The notes under the pieces: generated by a model | What the model saw: only the letters and a program-made list of their open reading frames with translations | Databases searched by the model: none | What the model was told of the DNA's origin: nothing | Position numbers and translations under genes: made by a program | Source: Tomocerus qinae | Taxonomy: Eukaryota > Arthropoda > Collembola > Entomobryomorpha > Tomoceridae | DNA length: 64,000 nt | NCBI GenBank assembly: GCA_020055645.1 | Contig: CM034546.1 | Location: 71,858,001 to 71,922,000, forward strand | Direction: 5' to 3' | Shown: positions 1 to 11,793 of the stretch, piece by piece | Numbering within the stretch: the stretch's first letter is position 1 | How the letters are laid out: the number at the start of each line of letters is the position of its first letter

Positions 1-889
1 TGTTAAATATGGCCGTTGATTATATAATAGCTATATATTATGTCGTTATATTGACAGAAAACATTCATCTTAGACTAAATAAAAGCATTTTTAAATGGAT
101 TTGGGAAATAAAAGATAATAAGCGTAATTAGGCGACATTAATTTCAATTATATTCCAAATTTTCAATGCCTACCGAAAAAAATTAAAAAAACTGTTTTAG
201 TATAACAGCTTTACATTTTGTACTACCTAGGACTGCACGATGTATGATTAACTTTCGAAATTTTGTCACTTTAATGAATATAACACCAACATGCTGTAAT
301 AAACCCACGAGAAAAAATTTTATAATAGTAATTCGTTGTAAATTTATTGAAAAATATGTACATATATAACAAATCATTAATCTTAATAAATCAGCGTTTC
401 TCAAAGTCAATAAATAAATTCGGAGATTCTAAATGTTAGATATAATATTACACTACAAGTTCATAAAGGATGACTATGTATAAATATCTCAGGCTTCAAA
501 TGTCGTGGATAATACCAAGTAATGATTTTCTATTCTGTCGCAGAAAAATTACATATAGTAGTACATTGCGAATCGAAATATCAGACTATGAGAAAATGCA
601 CAGAGTTGAAATATCAAAAATGAGTATAAGCTTAAATAATAGGATTACAAAGAAAGAAAATTCATTGACACTCATAACTAATTAATATCTAATTGCAAAA
701 ATGATATACAATATTCTTAATAATAATAACATATCCAAGTAGTACGCTAATTCATCGATAAATAATTAGTCTAACTTGAAAAACATGTAAACATTACTTT
801 ATACACACTAAATTAAAAATAGCAAGAGAATCATTTAAAAAATGGCGTTGAGGATGGATAGATTTTAAGGGAAATCAACCAAGTCTTTG
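1..889. other. AT-rich intergenic stretch, no gene seen
   Basis: Only short open frames occur here (183-410 minus, 470-685 plus). They have low-complexity composition, no recognisable domain and no splice support. I see no RNA gene or repeat structure. It is the 3' flank of the minus-strand gene that ends at 890. Confidence 0.6.
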
Positions 890-2863
890 TTATTCAAAAA
901 TGTTAGGATCCTCTTGAAAGCTGGGATATTCTTCTTGAATCATATTCTCAGGTTCGGTTTTGGTTTGTGTCGCATTTTCTTTATACTTCAAGGCATCGTT
1001 CGTCGGGTTGATAAATTTCATGCTGGCACGGCCCAATCCTCTTGACAAGACTTGAAGCGGGTTAAGACCGAAGCGGAGTGTGGGTTGTTTCTTGATAATA
1101 ACACTAAGTTGGCGAATGTGGTACAACGCATCCGTAATTCCTTTTAACGTACTTCGCTGCTGAGAGGTTAGTTGACAATGTTTTGGATTCCGCTTGGTCT
1201 GACGATGAACAAAGGCTCTTCTGTATAAGCATCTTTTAGGACGACAAGCGTGGTGGGTGCATAAGACCCCTGTAGTGCTACTGGAAGGTTGACTAGCCAT
1301 TGCACCTGTAGAAAATATAAAGGCAATTTATTATTTGGACTTACATCACAAGAAAAATTAAACAATTCCGTTCTTGCTAAATAAACAAAACATTTTTAAT
1401 ATAAGGAGTTATTTTTGTTAGTTAATTTTTTACGCAGCCCTACTAATTTACTTTTTCTACCATTACCGTCAGCTTTAATACTCCATATTGATTAAATTTC
1501 AACTTTACCTATATATTTAATTGTTTTCATATAAAGTCTGGTAATTAAAACCTATCTACAATCCTTCTGAAATATTCTATCCTACTATATCTACGAAAAT
1601 ACAGCCAGTTACAAAAATCTGCCTTTTACTATTTAATAAAGTCCTAACTGCTATTCTAAAAACCTAAACTGAAAACTTTTCATTCCTTCGTAAACACAAA
1701 TACATATACAAATATTTTAGATTTGTAATAAAAATTACTATTGTTGTAAAAGTTATGGTTACCTGCAAAATTATCTTCCACATTCATTATTGTACACCGT
1801 GAAGAAGGTCCAGGCATTGATTCGTTCTGAAAATTCCCAATTATTATTCCATCTGTTCCCTGTGGATGAAGATTTGAATTACTGGCCGATGTGGGGATTA
1901 TAGCCAGTGCTCTGTTCTGAGAGGGTTCTTCTTCTTCGGCCAAATTATCTTCTGATGGGTGTAGGCTTTGTTCATTGAGTTGTTGCTGTCCAGCTGGTAA
2001 AATTGGAAAATTCCCAATGATTATTCCATCTGTTCCTTCTGGATGAAGATTTGAATTACTGGCTGATGCGGGGATTGTATCCATTGCTGTGTTCTGATTC
2101 TGAGAGGGTTCTTCGACCATATTATCTTCTGCTGGGGGTACGCTTTGTTCATTGAGTTGTTGCTGTCCAGCTGGTAAAATTGGAGCGACAGACGCAGGAA
2201 CCATTGTTTCTGGAGGCTTTTCCGTGGATGGTAGAGATGTGGATTTCGGGGGTAGTGCCATATTCAATTTGGGAATGCTTATCCCAAGCTCCTGCCAGCC
2301 AAGAACCTAAAATGCATGAAAGTGGGATTTATGAATTTTGGACCTATAATGAGCTGAAGGTTTACTGATTGCATTCAAAGATAATCACTTTACTTTTGCT
2401 AATTTCTACGGAAATATTGATTTGGTTTGGAAATGACAAAGAATTACAATAACACTCACCGCCTTTATCCAAAAATGACTTTTTATCCATTTCTGAACGT
2501 CTTTGAATTGGATGCTGTCATCATGCTCAGCTAAATAGTTTGCGAGGTCCTTAGCCCATGCTTCTGTACGAGGTCGATTCGATCCATTGAGTCCATTCGG
2601 ATACTGTAGCTTGAATCTTTTAATCATCTCCTTTCTTTCCTTTGAAAGAATTACTTTCGGCTTCGATTGCGGTTGAGAAGTCGGGACCCTGTACCAAAAT
2701 GGAAAAATTAGGATCTGTCATAATCAATGTAAAATAAATAAAATTGAATTTGGGCAGAATATTCTACTTTAAAATATAACTTATTGACACACAGTACTCG
2801 GAAAAAATAAATAGTGTCAATAACTTACTTAGCAGGGTCGGCGGATTTCTGTCTTGTATTCAT
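890..2863 (-). CDS. Uncharacterised 407-aa protein, helix-turn-helix-like N-terminus and internal tandem repeat
   Basis: I built this from four coding exons on the minus strand: 2863-2829, 2688-2460, 2306-1763 and 1305-890. Each has GT/AG borders and the phases join without a stop (1,224 nt). The protein starts MNTRQKSADPAK. Residues about 27-86 are basic and helical. They contain FKDVQKWIKSHF, which resembles the recognition helix of homeodomain/HTH folds, but I cannot name a family. Residues 130-188 and 189-247 are two near-identical 59-residue repeats rich in Gln, Ser, Glu and Asn, opening PILPAGQQQLNEQS. The C-terminal exon is Arg/Lys-rich with Cys and His (CTHHACRPKRC) and ends in an acidic tail. 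A further acceptor at about 2893 and a donor at about 3026 suggest 5' untranslated exons. A nuclear, DNA-associated role is inference. The exon chain is well supported; the function is unknown. Confidence 0.72.
1830..2183 (-). repeat. 177-bp tandem duplication inside the 407-aa gene
   Basis: Two adjacent 177-bp units (2183-2007 and 2006-1830) code for the two 59-residue repeats. They differ mainly in the middle, where one reads VPPAEDNMVEE and the other LHPSEDNLAEEEE. Unit length is a multiple of three, so the frame is kept. Confidence 0.85.
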
Positions 2864-4164
2864 CGTGGCTTGTAACTGCTTTTTGTGCAAGCTAAAAATA
2901 CAGAACAAATAAAACCAATAAATATTAACCATACTTGAATAATAATTAGACAAATATTAATTTACATTGAATGTCTAATCACAGCACACTTAAATTTAAA
3001 ATGTCAGTATTTAAAAACTTACCAAGTGATTATTTTCAAAATGTAGTCCGTAGCCTCCACTTGTAATAGCAATTTGGGCACCGTGCTTTCTCGATCAGCT
3101 CCAGAGAGAGAATGATCAAAAATCATGCAGACACTTTGATTTATAAGTTGAAAGAACAAAGGAACAAAGAAAATTACAATAAAGACCCTTGGGAGGGGGG
3201 GGGTCGTGGGTGGTTGTGGTTGAAGGCTGGTAGTACCAGAATGCGCAGTTCTTTGTTCTAAGTACAAAATTTACGCGCATCATGCTTTGCATAATATGCA
3301 AAGCTCGGTAGCTGAGTAAGTTTTAATATATTAAAATTTAATAATTTACATATTTCTTTTCTTTGCATGTGACCAATAAATGTTACTTTAGACATTTTGA
3401 AATGGGCTTTCGTTTGTTTTGTAGTTATCCGCTTTTACTTCTATTACAAAATAATATGTACTGGAAAACCATGGAAAATATTATATATGTGGAGCAAATA
3501 TGTAGACATCATGTATCATTGGAATCACCGTCAGAGTATATAGGCACTATCTGCAGTTGGTTACAACCGGCCGAAAATACCTGCAAAAACTTTGGTTTCC
3601 CGGTCTTCTTGGAGATGTGACTGGAAGTTGACCATTTGGGAACATTATTATGTAGACCTCTTCACATTTTAATAAATCGTTTTTGAAATTCACATACTGC
3701 TATCATATTTTTCCTATTCTTGCTGCATATTTGTATTGATTTATGAATGAATCACAGTTAATAATTAATGAAATAAAATAATGGGTCGATGTTCACGTGT
3801 TTGTATTTGTATGTGTGTAGAATCGAATTAGAAAATTAAAGGAATTTAGCTTAAATTGGATTGTTATATTCTCTTATTATGATTATTCAAAGGATTCTGC
3901 TTTATGTATTAGTATAAACAACATACTAACTGATATCAAGTAAAAGTTGATGAACGACTAGAACAATTATGGGCAACTATATTAGTTGTTTTACATGTAC
4001 AAATAGGTAATAATAATTTCTAAAAGACCTGACAATATCTACCTATAGCATGAAATGACCATGGCCTATGTCGAAAACAAGACATTGAATGCACGCAAAT
4101 GCATTAAACTTCCGCATATGAGATCTAAATTATTTAAAGGAAACAAATATTTAATCGATAATGG
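2864..4164. other. 5' untranslated exons of the 407-aa gene, then unassigned sequence
   Basis: A splice acceptor at about 2893 and a donor at about 3026 (minus strand) suggest one or two noncoding 5' exons reaching toward about 3300. A G-rich run lies near 3187-3196. Open frames at 3363-3620 and 4055-4345 show no domain; the second runs into the LTR. Sequence at about 4078-4160 resembles 15,289-15,385 (a shared stretch ending near AGATCTAAATTATTTAA), so the LTR element landed in an older dispersed repeat. Confidence 0.5.
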
Positions 4165-5181
4165 TGTCAGGCAGATTTATGTAAACATAGGAAAAAGCTT
4201 CGCTTTTTATAGGCCTATTCTTATAGCAAACTATGCTTCGCCTTGCTGCTTTACGCTAGGTTATTCACCTGCACATTTCCAGAATCATTGTATTTGTAGA
4301 ACGATAGTAAGCATTAGAAGCGACCCAATAATAATAATATGTTAAATTCTATGGAAATGAAGCTGAGACTAGCGATGAAGGCAGATAAGCGATAAGAAAT
4401 AGTTAGATAGATAGTGAAGCTTGAACTTTTGTTGGAGTCGGGAGCTGGAGAATTCGCTCCGACGTCCTATATTAAAAAGATTGGTCTTGAACTTTGAGTC
4501 AGCAACAAGCCGGGCTGACATTTTGTAGGTTTCCCCAAAACGCTATTTTTACGATTCCCACATCACTTTTTGTCATCTCGAATCAACAAATTTGTAACTT
4601 TGATCCATATATCATTGTCTCCCAATCTCTATCTAATTAATAATTCATTCCCATTCCACACCCTGTGTTTAATATACCTATTGATTCAAATCATTTTGTA
4701 AACTGCTAACTTACAACACTATAACTGTGCTCTTTAAACACATTTTTGTACATAAGTTTCTTTCACACTTGTTTTTTCACCATACGTCAAATTTGGTTTT
4801 TCAAGTGTGTGTATAATCTCTACAAAGTTGCTCTCAAAACATTAAATATAATTCTCCATTCCAATAAACTCAATTTATCCAGCATTCCAAAAATACATAC
4901 ACAGTGAATCATCTTCGAGTTTCTTTTCACATAACAACATCCAGACTTCATTTGATCATCTCCTAATCCCACTCACCATATCCGAACGGAACGGATATTG
5001 GTCACCACACATCTCTCAAATCATCCCGTTAGCTACGCAATCACTCACAATCCGAATTAGTGCGAAATAGTACGAAATATAAAGACGAAATAAGTTCAAT
5101 TCCGTAAGATCATCCACAACAGATGATAGAACGGAAGACACAAACAAATAGAGAAGGAAGAATAAAAGTTAATTCCGTAAG
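4165..5181 (+). repeat. 5' long terminal repeat
   Basis: Starts TGTCAGGCAG and ends CCGTAAG. It matches 9104-10120 over its full length. The 3' end is not the usual CA: with a 5-bp target duplication it ends AG, with a 4-bp one it ends GA. Confidence 0.85.
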
Positions 5182-6291
5182 AAGATAAAGGTCCTGAACC
5201 CCGCCTGAATCGGCTTGCCCGGAGAACCTGAACTAAGCACCCTCCCGCTTACGTCACCGTTTCCTTGGACAGATAACCAAGTACTTCCTGGCTGTGTTGC
5301 AGAATCCGCCACGTCTCTCTCTCTTCTATACAACAGGTATAAAGAGTAAACTATTCTATCTTACATATTATGTAATCTATCCTATCAATGAAAATAACCT
5401 AGTAATGAAATGAAATCTGTCCCTGTGCAAAATTTATCCGGCGGTCGTACTCACAACTAAGCAGTGCATTATTATATGATTTATGTAGAGCAATAATTCA
5501 ATTGCAATTTAGGGCCACTGTCCGAGTATCTAAATCTACCGTTTGAGTTACATTATTCACTTCCCCACCCCCTTTTGTTAAATGATACTTCATTACCTCA
5601 CAATTCCTTAAATAATCATGTATAATATTTTGATTTAATTTCCTAATCTTTTAATCATTCTCTAGTAATCCTAACACGTCAGTTATCATTCTAAATGTAT
5701 TTCTATTCCTTTCCTTGATCTTAAATTTATTCGAAAACATTCCTTAAATACGGTAAAGAGATTCAGGCATATTATTCGATACGTAACGATCATTTTCTTT
5801 GTTCCAAGCCAATCCCAATTTCCTTTGTCTAAAAGTTAGTTGACCCCACATTCTCTTTCCGTCAAAAATACGTACCTACCTAATAAGCATAAACCGTCAC
5901 AGATTAGCCACTGTCCAGTATAACGACCATCAATTGAGTCAACGTTACAGTCCTTACGTTATATACGGCAATTCAGTTAGGTACATTATATAAGTACATA
6001 ATAGGTCACTGTAAAGCTACTTCTCCGTGAACCTTATTCATAACGTACATTTATCCACAGCAATGAAAATAACTTTTTATTATTTTTCTTGAAATTCTGT
6101 ATACTTAAACTGAATGTTCACAAAGTCAAATCAACAGTTCCTTTCTATTCAAATGAATTTATTTCTACTTCTGTCTCAGTTCACTTAAGCTAACGATTTA
6201 CATTACGTACTTTATTTTCCATACACAATCAAACTATTATTTTGAATATACCATGAGTGTTTTCTATCTTTAACATCTGAACTGCTACAAT
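5182..6291 (+). other. Leader region of the LTR element
   Basis: About 1.1 kb between the 5' LTR and the first open frame, with no coding potential seen. The first 120 bp are clearly more GC-rich than the rest and could hold a primer site or packaging signal; neither can be shown here. Confidence 0.4.
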
Positions 6292-6576
6292 ATGCAATGG
6301 TCGATATCCCTTAACTTTCAAGTACCAGAATTTGCTGCATATAGTGAACTTACAACTAGAGACTCTCTGATAAATTTAGTTGCCCATGCTGTATCTTTAA
6401 TCTCCAATGCAGAAGTAATTCCCTCAGGCACAGCAACCAATCTGAATATCTCTGTACAATATTTTGACACAGAAAGCCTATGCAACCTCACTATTAATGC
6501 AATCTGTCACCAAATAGACTTACATTATCCCATTGAACACAACGCACCTATTTTCAAAGTCACCCATCATCAGTAG
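6292..6576 (+). CDS. 94-aa open frame of the LTR element, unknown function
   Basis: A short frame starting MQWSISLNFQ inside the element, 55 bp before the 522-codon frame. It has no recognisable motif. A faint resemblance of its central part (DSLINLVAHAVSLIS) to residues near 22-40 of the next protein may mean a common origin, but this is weak. It may not be translated. Confidence 0.35.
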   Translation: MQWSISLNFQVPEFAAYSELTTRDSLINLVAHAVSLISNAEVIPSGTATNLNISVQYFDTESLCNLTINAICHQIDLHYPIEHNAPIFKVTHHQ

Positions 6577-6631
6577 TTGATAAATAATAGTATCTCATTC
6601 TCACTTTTCTAACTTTTCACATTTACATACC

Positions 6632-8200
6632 ATGGCCACCGCCACTAATACAAACCCACACTTGCAACAGCTATTCTCTAAACATAGTACCCTAACTTCA
6701 ACTGATCTACTCCATGCCATCACAGTAATATGTCACAAATTATGTTCACCTAAAACGATAGTCGTAGACACCAAGCATTTCGATGCTGTCACTCAGGTCA
6801 TTTCACATTTCAATAACATCATAGAATGCGTGCTTCACCAGCAACGTAACGAAAATTTAGATAAACCAGTCATATCCACACAACAGCAACCAAGTTCAGT
6901 AGAAAAAGATGAAATAAATGAAGAAATCATATCTCAACAACAAGAGCCAGTACTTATCAAAGAAAATACTGTTACAACACCAATAATACCCAATCCCACC
7001 ATTGCAGATATACCCAAGACAAACCCGAACAACCGTCGATCATTGTTCAAAACTAGAATCTTCCTTAATTCCAAGTTTAAGAAAAATCAACCTATCAGCA
7101 ATGAAATCAATTCCCAATCCCAATTATACGACTTTAGCAATAATTCTCATACATTCTCAAATCCCATTGATTATGCACATACGAATTCTGTAAATATCCC
7201 TCATACTCACAACGTCTCAACAGCAGACCCTTTTCTTTCTCACAACGTCTCAGCAGCAGACCCTTCTTCATTTTCACAAGTTCCCCTGGTAGCCAATTCA
7301 CAAATTGACCCAGAAACTTTCGCACATGCACAAATTCCTCATCACGAAACCTTTGATCTAAATCACAATCAACCAAGCAACCCATTTGTAAACTCTGAAA
7401 CTGAAATTAATGTCAATACGCCACCTACCGACCAACCCGTCGAAACACAAACTGTAATTCCCTTTGCCATTCCACAAATGGAAGAAATAAGCAATGTCCT
7501 TGAATCTACAATCACCATCAATCATGTTTCTAACTCTCCCTGTACACAAACAGAAGACGTACTTATTTCAAGAGACAACTTCACTTTAAACTTAGAAGAA
7601 TTCCCAACATTAACACTCACTCAACCTTCATTTAATCCCTCTTTACATGCTAATCTCAATGAAATTCCCTCAGACTCCGAATGTGTTCCCAATACCTCAG
7701 ATGTTGAAGAATCGTACAGTAAAAAGAAATCTTGGTACCCTGTTCCCATAGAAGATACGCCCTTCTATACCCGTAAAGGCACTGTAAAGAAAATCAAATT
7801 CAAAAATTTACATTTGAAAGTATTTTATGCTAACAAAGTTAAGGAATCAGCAATAAATGTTAGAACTATCAGCAGATTTAAAGATGCAAATATTCCATGT
7901 CAATCTTATCATTTCTTTAAGTTCTCTCAATTTATATTTCCAATTGCTAACCAGGAGATAACGTTAGATTGTCATAATCATAACGATTTGCCTTACGACC
8001 TTTTCATTGGTTTAGATGCCCAAAAGTTAGCCTCAATCTCCAAAATACTTCAAAAGCATCACAGTAGCGAATCGACAATTTCTTTACATTCTCATTATCA
8101 TCAATCAGACAGTGCAATAGGATCATCTACCAAAACTTCATCTTCAACAACATCTTGGTCACAGGAAAGAGTACAAGCATACATAAATTCCCTCCCCTGA
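6632..8200 (+). CDS. 522-aa element-encoded protein, Gag-like with possible protease-like C-terminus
   Basis: The only long frame of the LTR element. It starts with a good initiation context (ACCATGG). Residues about 10-75 look helical. A long middle part rich in Asn, Gln, Pro, Ser and Thr looks disordered. Residues about 365-466 are more ordered and end in LPYDLFIGLDAQKL (452-466), which resembles the C-terminal IGxD strand of retropepsin-type proteases. Where the catalytic D(T/S)G should lie I see KESAIN instead, so any such domain would be inactive. No zinc knuckle is present. A structural Gag-like role is inference from position. Expression cannot be judged. Confidence 0.55.
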   Translation: MATATNTNPHLQQLFSKHSTLTSTDLLHAITVICHKLCSPKTIVVDTKHFDAVTQVISHFNNIIECVLHQQRNENLDKPVISTQQQPSSVEKDEINEEIISQQQEPVLIKENTVTTPIIPNPTIADIPKTNPNNRRSLFKTRIFLNSKFKKNQPISNEINSQSQLYDFSNNSHTFSNPIDYAHTNSVNIPHTHNVSTADPFLSHNVSAADPSSFSQVPLVANSQIDPETFAHAQIPHHETFDLNHNQPSNPFVNSETEINVNTPPTDQPVETQTVIPFAIPQMEEISNVLESTITINHVSNSPCTQTEDVLISRDNFTLNLEEFPTLTLTQPSFNPSLHANLNEIPSDSECVPNTSDVEESYSKKKSWYPVPIEDTPFYTRKGTVKKIKFKNLHLKVFYANKVKESAINVRTISRFKDANIPCQSYHFFKFSQFIFPIANQEITLDCHNHNDLPYDLFIGLDAQKLASISKILQKHHSSESTISLHSHYHQSDSAIGSSTKTSSSTTSWSQERVQAYINSLP

Positions 8201-9086
8201 CTTATCAAATAATCTTTAACCAACAAGTCAAATGCGATAATTACGTGAAATCCTTACCATCGACATGAACGACAAACACAAAGCATTAATGAAACTCTAA
8301 TTATTCACCATGCATTCTTTTCAGCTTAAACAAGAAAAATCGACAAGTCATGTCAAACTACCAAAACAGAACTTTGCACGTTAATTCTAAGCATAAAATG
8401 TCATTCATGATACTAATCTTTGTTGTTCAAACCAACAGGCACTGTTCCGGCTCTCTAAACACACTATCCATTCTTTACCCATGGCAAGACCTAGTCCGGA
8501 TGCTGCTGTTGGAGAAATTGCAAAAGATCATGCCAAACGTCTGTGCAGACACCCTTTATTTCACACTACCAACCAAAATATCGCAACTCCACTTGTAATC
8601 GCCACCAGACTCAACATACTACTCAAGCATTCGCCATTTCACTCACTTCACCCTATCACCTATCATTTCCACCCATTCTTCACTTCAAAATAGTTGGCAA
8701 CGGCCGTAATACTATTGTTTTAATACTACACCTCATCTTTACATACATTCTACAGTTTACACCCTATTCCACCCTATAAAACGTTTTTTTGTTAAAACTT
8801 ACCCAATTTGGCCATGTATTCTCCCTTTACTAAATATTAATGTTATATTTTAACCTATATCAATAGCAATTATAATATGTATTCCCTTCATCTGTAGCAT
8901 TTAGTATTATTTTCTCCTCCCTTAGCAGTATTCTCCTATTCGTTTGTACAAATGGTATCTATCACCCACTCTTGTATTCCCCTACATTATAAACCTAAAC
9001 ACTACTAGTATCCACCCTTTTCCCTCACTCTTTTATTAAAAAGAGACGACTATAAGTATCAAAATGCAGAAAATTGCAAAAATATA
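8201..9086 (+). other. 3' noncoding interior of the LTR element
   Basis: About 0.9 kb between the long frame and the polypurine tract. Small overlapping frames (8350-8598, 8481-8693, 8543-8779) show no conserved features. No enzyme domain was found on either strand. Confidence 0.4.
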
Positions 9087-9103
9087 GGAGGGACCGCAGA
9101 GGA
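9087..9103 (+). promoter_or_regulatory. Polypurine tract
   Basis: GGAGGGACCGCAGAGGA sits immediately before the 3' LTR. This is the usual place for plus-strand priming in LTR elements. Confidence 0.7.
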
Positions 9104-10120
9104 TGTCAGGCAGATTTATGTAAACATAGGAAAAAGCTTCGCTTTTTATAGGCCTATTCTTATAGCAAACTATGCTTCGCCTTGCTGCTTTACGCTAGGT
9201 TATTCACCTGCACATTTCCAGAATCATTGTATTTGTAGAACGATAGTAAGCATTAGAAGCGACCCAATAATAATAATATGTTAAATTCTATGGAAATGAA
9301 GCTGAGACTAGCGATGAAGGCAGATAAGCGATAAGAAATAGTTAGATAGATAGTGAAGCTTGAACTTTTGTTGGAGTCGGGAGCTGGAGAATTCGCTCCG
9401 ACGTCCTATATTAAAAAGATTGGTCTTGAACTTTGAGTCAGCAACAAGCCGGGCTGACATTTTGTAGGTTTCCCCAAAACGCTATTTTTACGATTCCCAC
9501 ATCACTTTTTGTCATCTCGAATCAACAAATTTGTAACTTTGATCCATATATCATTGTCTCCCAATCTCTATCTAATTAATAATTCATTCCCATTCCACAC
9601 CCTGTGTTTAATATACCTATTGATTCAAATCATTTTGTAAACTGCTAACTTACAACACTATAACTGTGCTCTTTAAACACATTTTTGTACATAAGTTTCT
9701 TTCACACTTGTTTTTTCACCATACGTCAAATTTGGTTTTTCAAGTGTGTGTATAATCTCTACAAAGTTGCTCTCAAAACATTAAATATAATTCTCCATTC
9801 CAATAAACTCAATTTATCCAGCATTCCAAAAATACATACACAGTGAATCATCTTCGAGTTTCTTTTCACATAACAACATCCAGACTTCATTTGATCATCT
9901 CCTAATCCCACTCACCATATCCGAACGGAACGGATATTGGTCACCACACATCTCTCAAATCATCCCGTTAGCTACGCAATCACTCACAATCCGAATTAGT
10001 GCGAAATAGTACGAAATATAAAGACGAAATAAGTTCAATTCCGTAAGATCATCCACAACAGATGATAGAACGGAAGACACAAACAAATAGAGAAGGAAGA
10101 ATAAAAGTTAATTCCGTAAG
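9104..10120 (+). repeat. 3' long terminal repeat
   Basis: Same length as the 5' LTR and the same sequence on reading. It is followed by AATGG, which also precedes the 5' LTR. An open frame at 10062-10388 crosses the LTR border and is not a gene. Confidence 0.85.
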
Positions 10121-10424
10121 AATGGCTATTGTAAACGTATTTCAAGCTAAGGTTAGCCATCTTGAATCTGTTCGATTAATAAAAGGATTCTGGATGATAT
10201 TCTACCCATATTTTTCATTTATTCAAAGGGGAAAACAAATGATTTTACATAGAATTTTTGAATATCAAACCCTTTATGGCACAATGATTAAATTGTCATT
10301 TATATTTGAAGGAATGAATATAGTAAAAACTTTGAAATTAATTTTAATTGGTTTGAAATATAACATCATAATAATTTACCTACCTTGACTTAGCATATAA
10401 ATATGTGCTGTCATTCATAAGCCC

Positions 10425-11722
10425 GGTTGTAGGTTAAAACATCGAAAGCCATTTGTTCGAATGACGTTTTATCGGCAAAATAAGATAGAATACATAAAGA
10501 TAGAATGCAAAAACAAAATATCGAATACCGAATACCAAATGATAGAATGCAAAAACAAAATATCGAATACCGAATACCAAATGATAGAATGCAAAAACAA
10601 AATATCGAATATCGAATACATAAAGATAGAATGCAAAAACAAATGTTCGAATACCGAATACAAATTAGTAGAATTAATACGATCTAGGCTATGTGGACTG
10701 GGAATGGTAGATGTTTATGGATAGAAAGATTAATCTGTCCACTAGTGTTGCTGTGAATGTTCTTATAATTTAGATCCTCTTAAAATGGACGATTGTAATA
10801 TTATATTATCCATAAAGTTTTTAAAATCGCAAAAAGATAAAGATAAATTAGCGCTGTGTATTGAGGTCAGCCGGTCAGCGTGGGATAGGGTAAAACCAAA
10901 GAGGAAGTGATAATTCTTGGTGGGGTATCATTTACGAGTAGGTCTAGATTTCAAAGTGCATCTCATTTTTTGGAAGTTCATTGGCGTACGATGGCACAAC
11001 GCTTTATAAATTTATATAATTATATACTTTACAAATTTATAGATATTGCTCAGCAATATCTTACTTGTTAAAAAAGACTAAGAGCGACTTACATAATGTT
11101 GCCTCAGACCTTCTGTATACTTTTTCAAATTCAGACCACTCTCAAAACCGATTCTGATTGGTGGAAATGTTTTTCGATTAGCCAATGAAATTGCAGATAT
11201 TCATAATAAAATTTTATATGATTTCTACTTACTATATCCCAAGGTGTAATATTTCATGAAACAATGCTCTCAATAGTGAATAGCCTGTGCACTTGTGGAA
11301 ACTAAGAGTTTTACATGATCGGAAACTCATTTTCAAACATGTGGTCTGCTCACGCTCACAAAGATATGTTACACCACAATGACCGATATTATTGTCTGCA
11401 TAAGTCTATGATTTATTGTCTGTAATAAAACTATCTGTCATTTTGAATTCGATATTCGAACATTTGAATGTTAAATTCTATCATTTAGCATTCGGTATTC
11501 GATATTTTGTTTTTGCATTCTATCATTTGGTATTCGGTATTCGATATTTTGTTTTTGCATTCTATCATTTGGTATTCGGTATTCGATATTTTGTTTTTGC
11601 TTTGGTATTCGGTATTCGATATTCTGTTTTTGCATTCTATCATTTGGTATTCGGTATTCGATCTTTTGTTTTTGCATTCTACCAATCATTCTACCAAATG
11701 ACTCGATATTTTGATTCCACAC
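10425..11722. mobile_element. Foldback-type element with 42-bp tandem repeats in its arms
   Basis: The outer ends are inverted copies: the left reads GGTTGTAGGTTAAAACATCG and the right, reversed, reads GTGTGGAATCAAAATATCGA. Inside each end lies a tandem array of a 42-bp unit (10,490-10,670 and, inverted, 11,450-11,690). The 9-bp sequence CATAAGCCC flanks both ends (10416-10424 and 11723-11731). The 0.75-kb centre has no open frame of note. Long inverted repeats built of short tandem repeats plus a 9-bp target duplication are the hallmark of foldback elements. Open frames within the arrays are just translations of the repeat. Confidence 0.8.
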
Positions 11723-11793
11723 CATAAGCCCAATGGGGGAACTAAACCAATAATAAAAAGTAGAACGTATTGTCACATTATTACCAAGCCACT

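Larger units (their letters stand above)
4165..10120 (+). mobile_element. Non-autonomous LTR retroelement
   Basis: Two direct repeats of 1,017 bp bound a 3.9-kb interior. The 5-bp sequence AATGG lies just outside both ends (4160-4164 and 10121-10125), as expected for a target-site duplication. A purine-rich tract precedes the 3' repeat. The interior has two open frames (94 and 522 codons) but no reverse transcriptase, RNase H or integrase. The element therefore must have been moved by enzymes from another element. I saw no difference between the two LTRs on reading, so the insertion is recent. No clear tRNA primer-binding site starting TGG follows the 5' LTR. The superfamily cannot be assigned. 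Confidence 0.85.

Noticed and set aside
10062..10388. 108-codon open frame across the 3' LTR end
   Set aside because: It starts inside the LTR and runs into unrelated flanking sequence.
10461..10724. Open frames with repeated peptide MIECKNKISNTEYQ, also at 11,416-11,797
   Set aside because: They are translations of the 42-bp non-coding repeat, open in several frames on both strands because the unit is a multiple of three.
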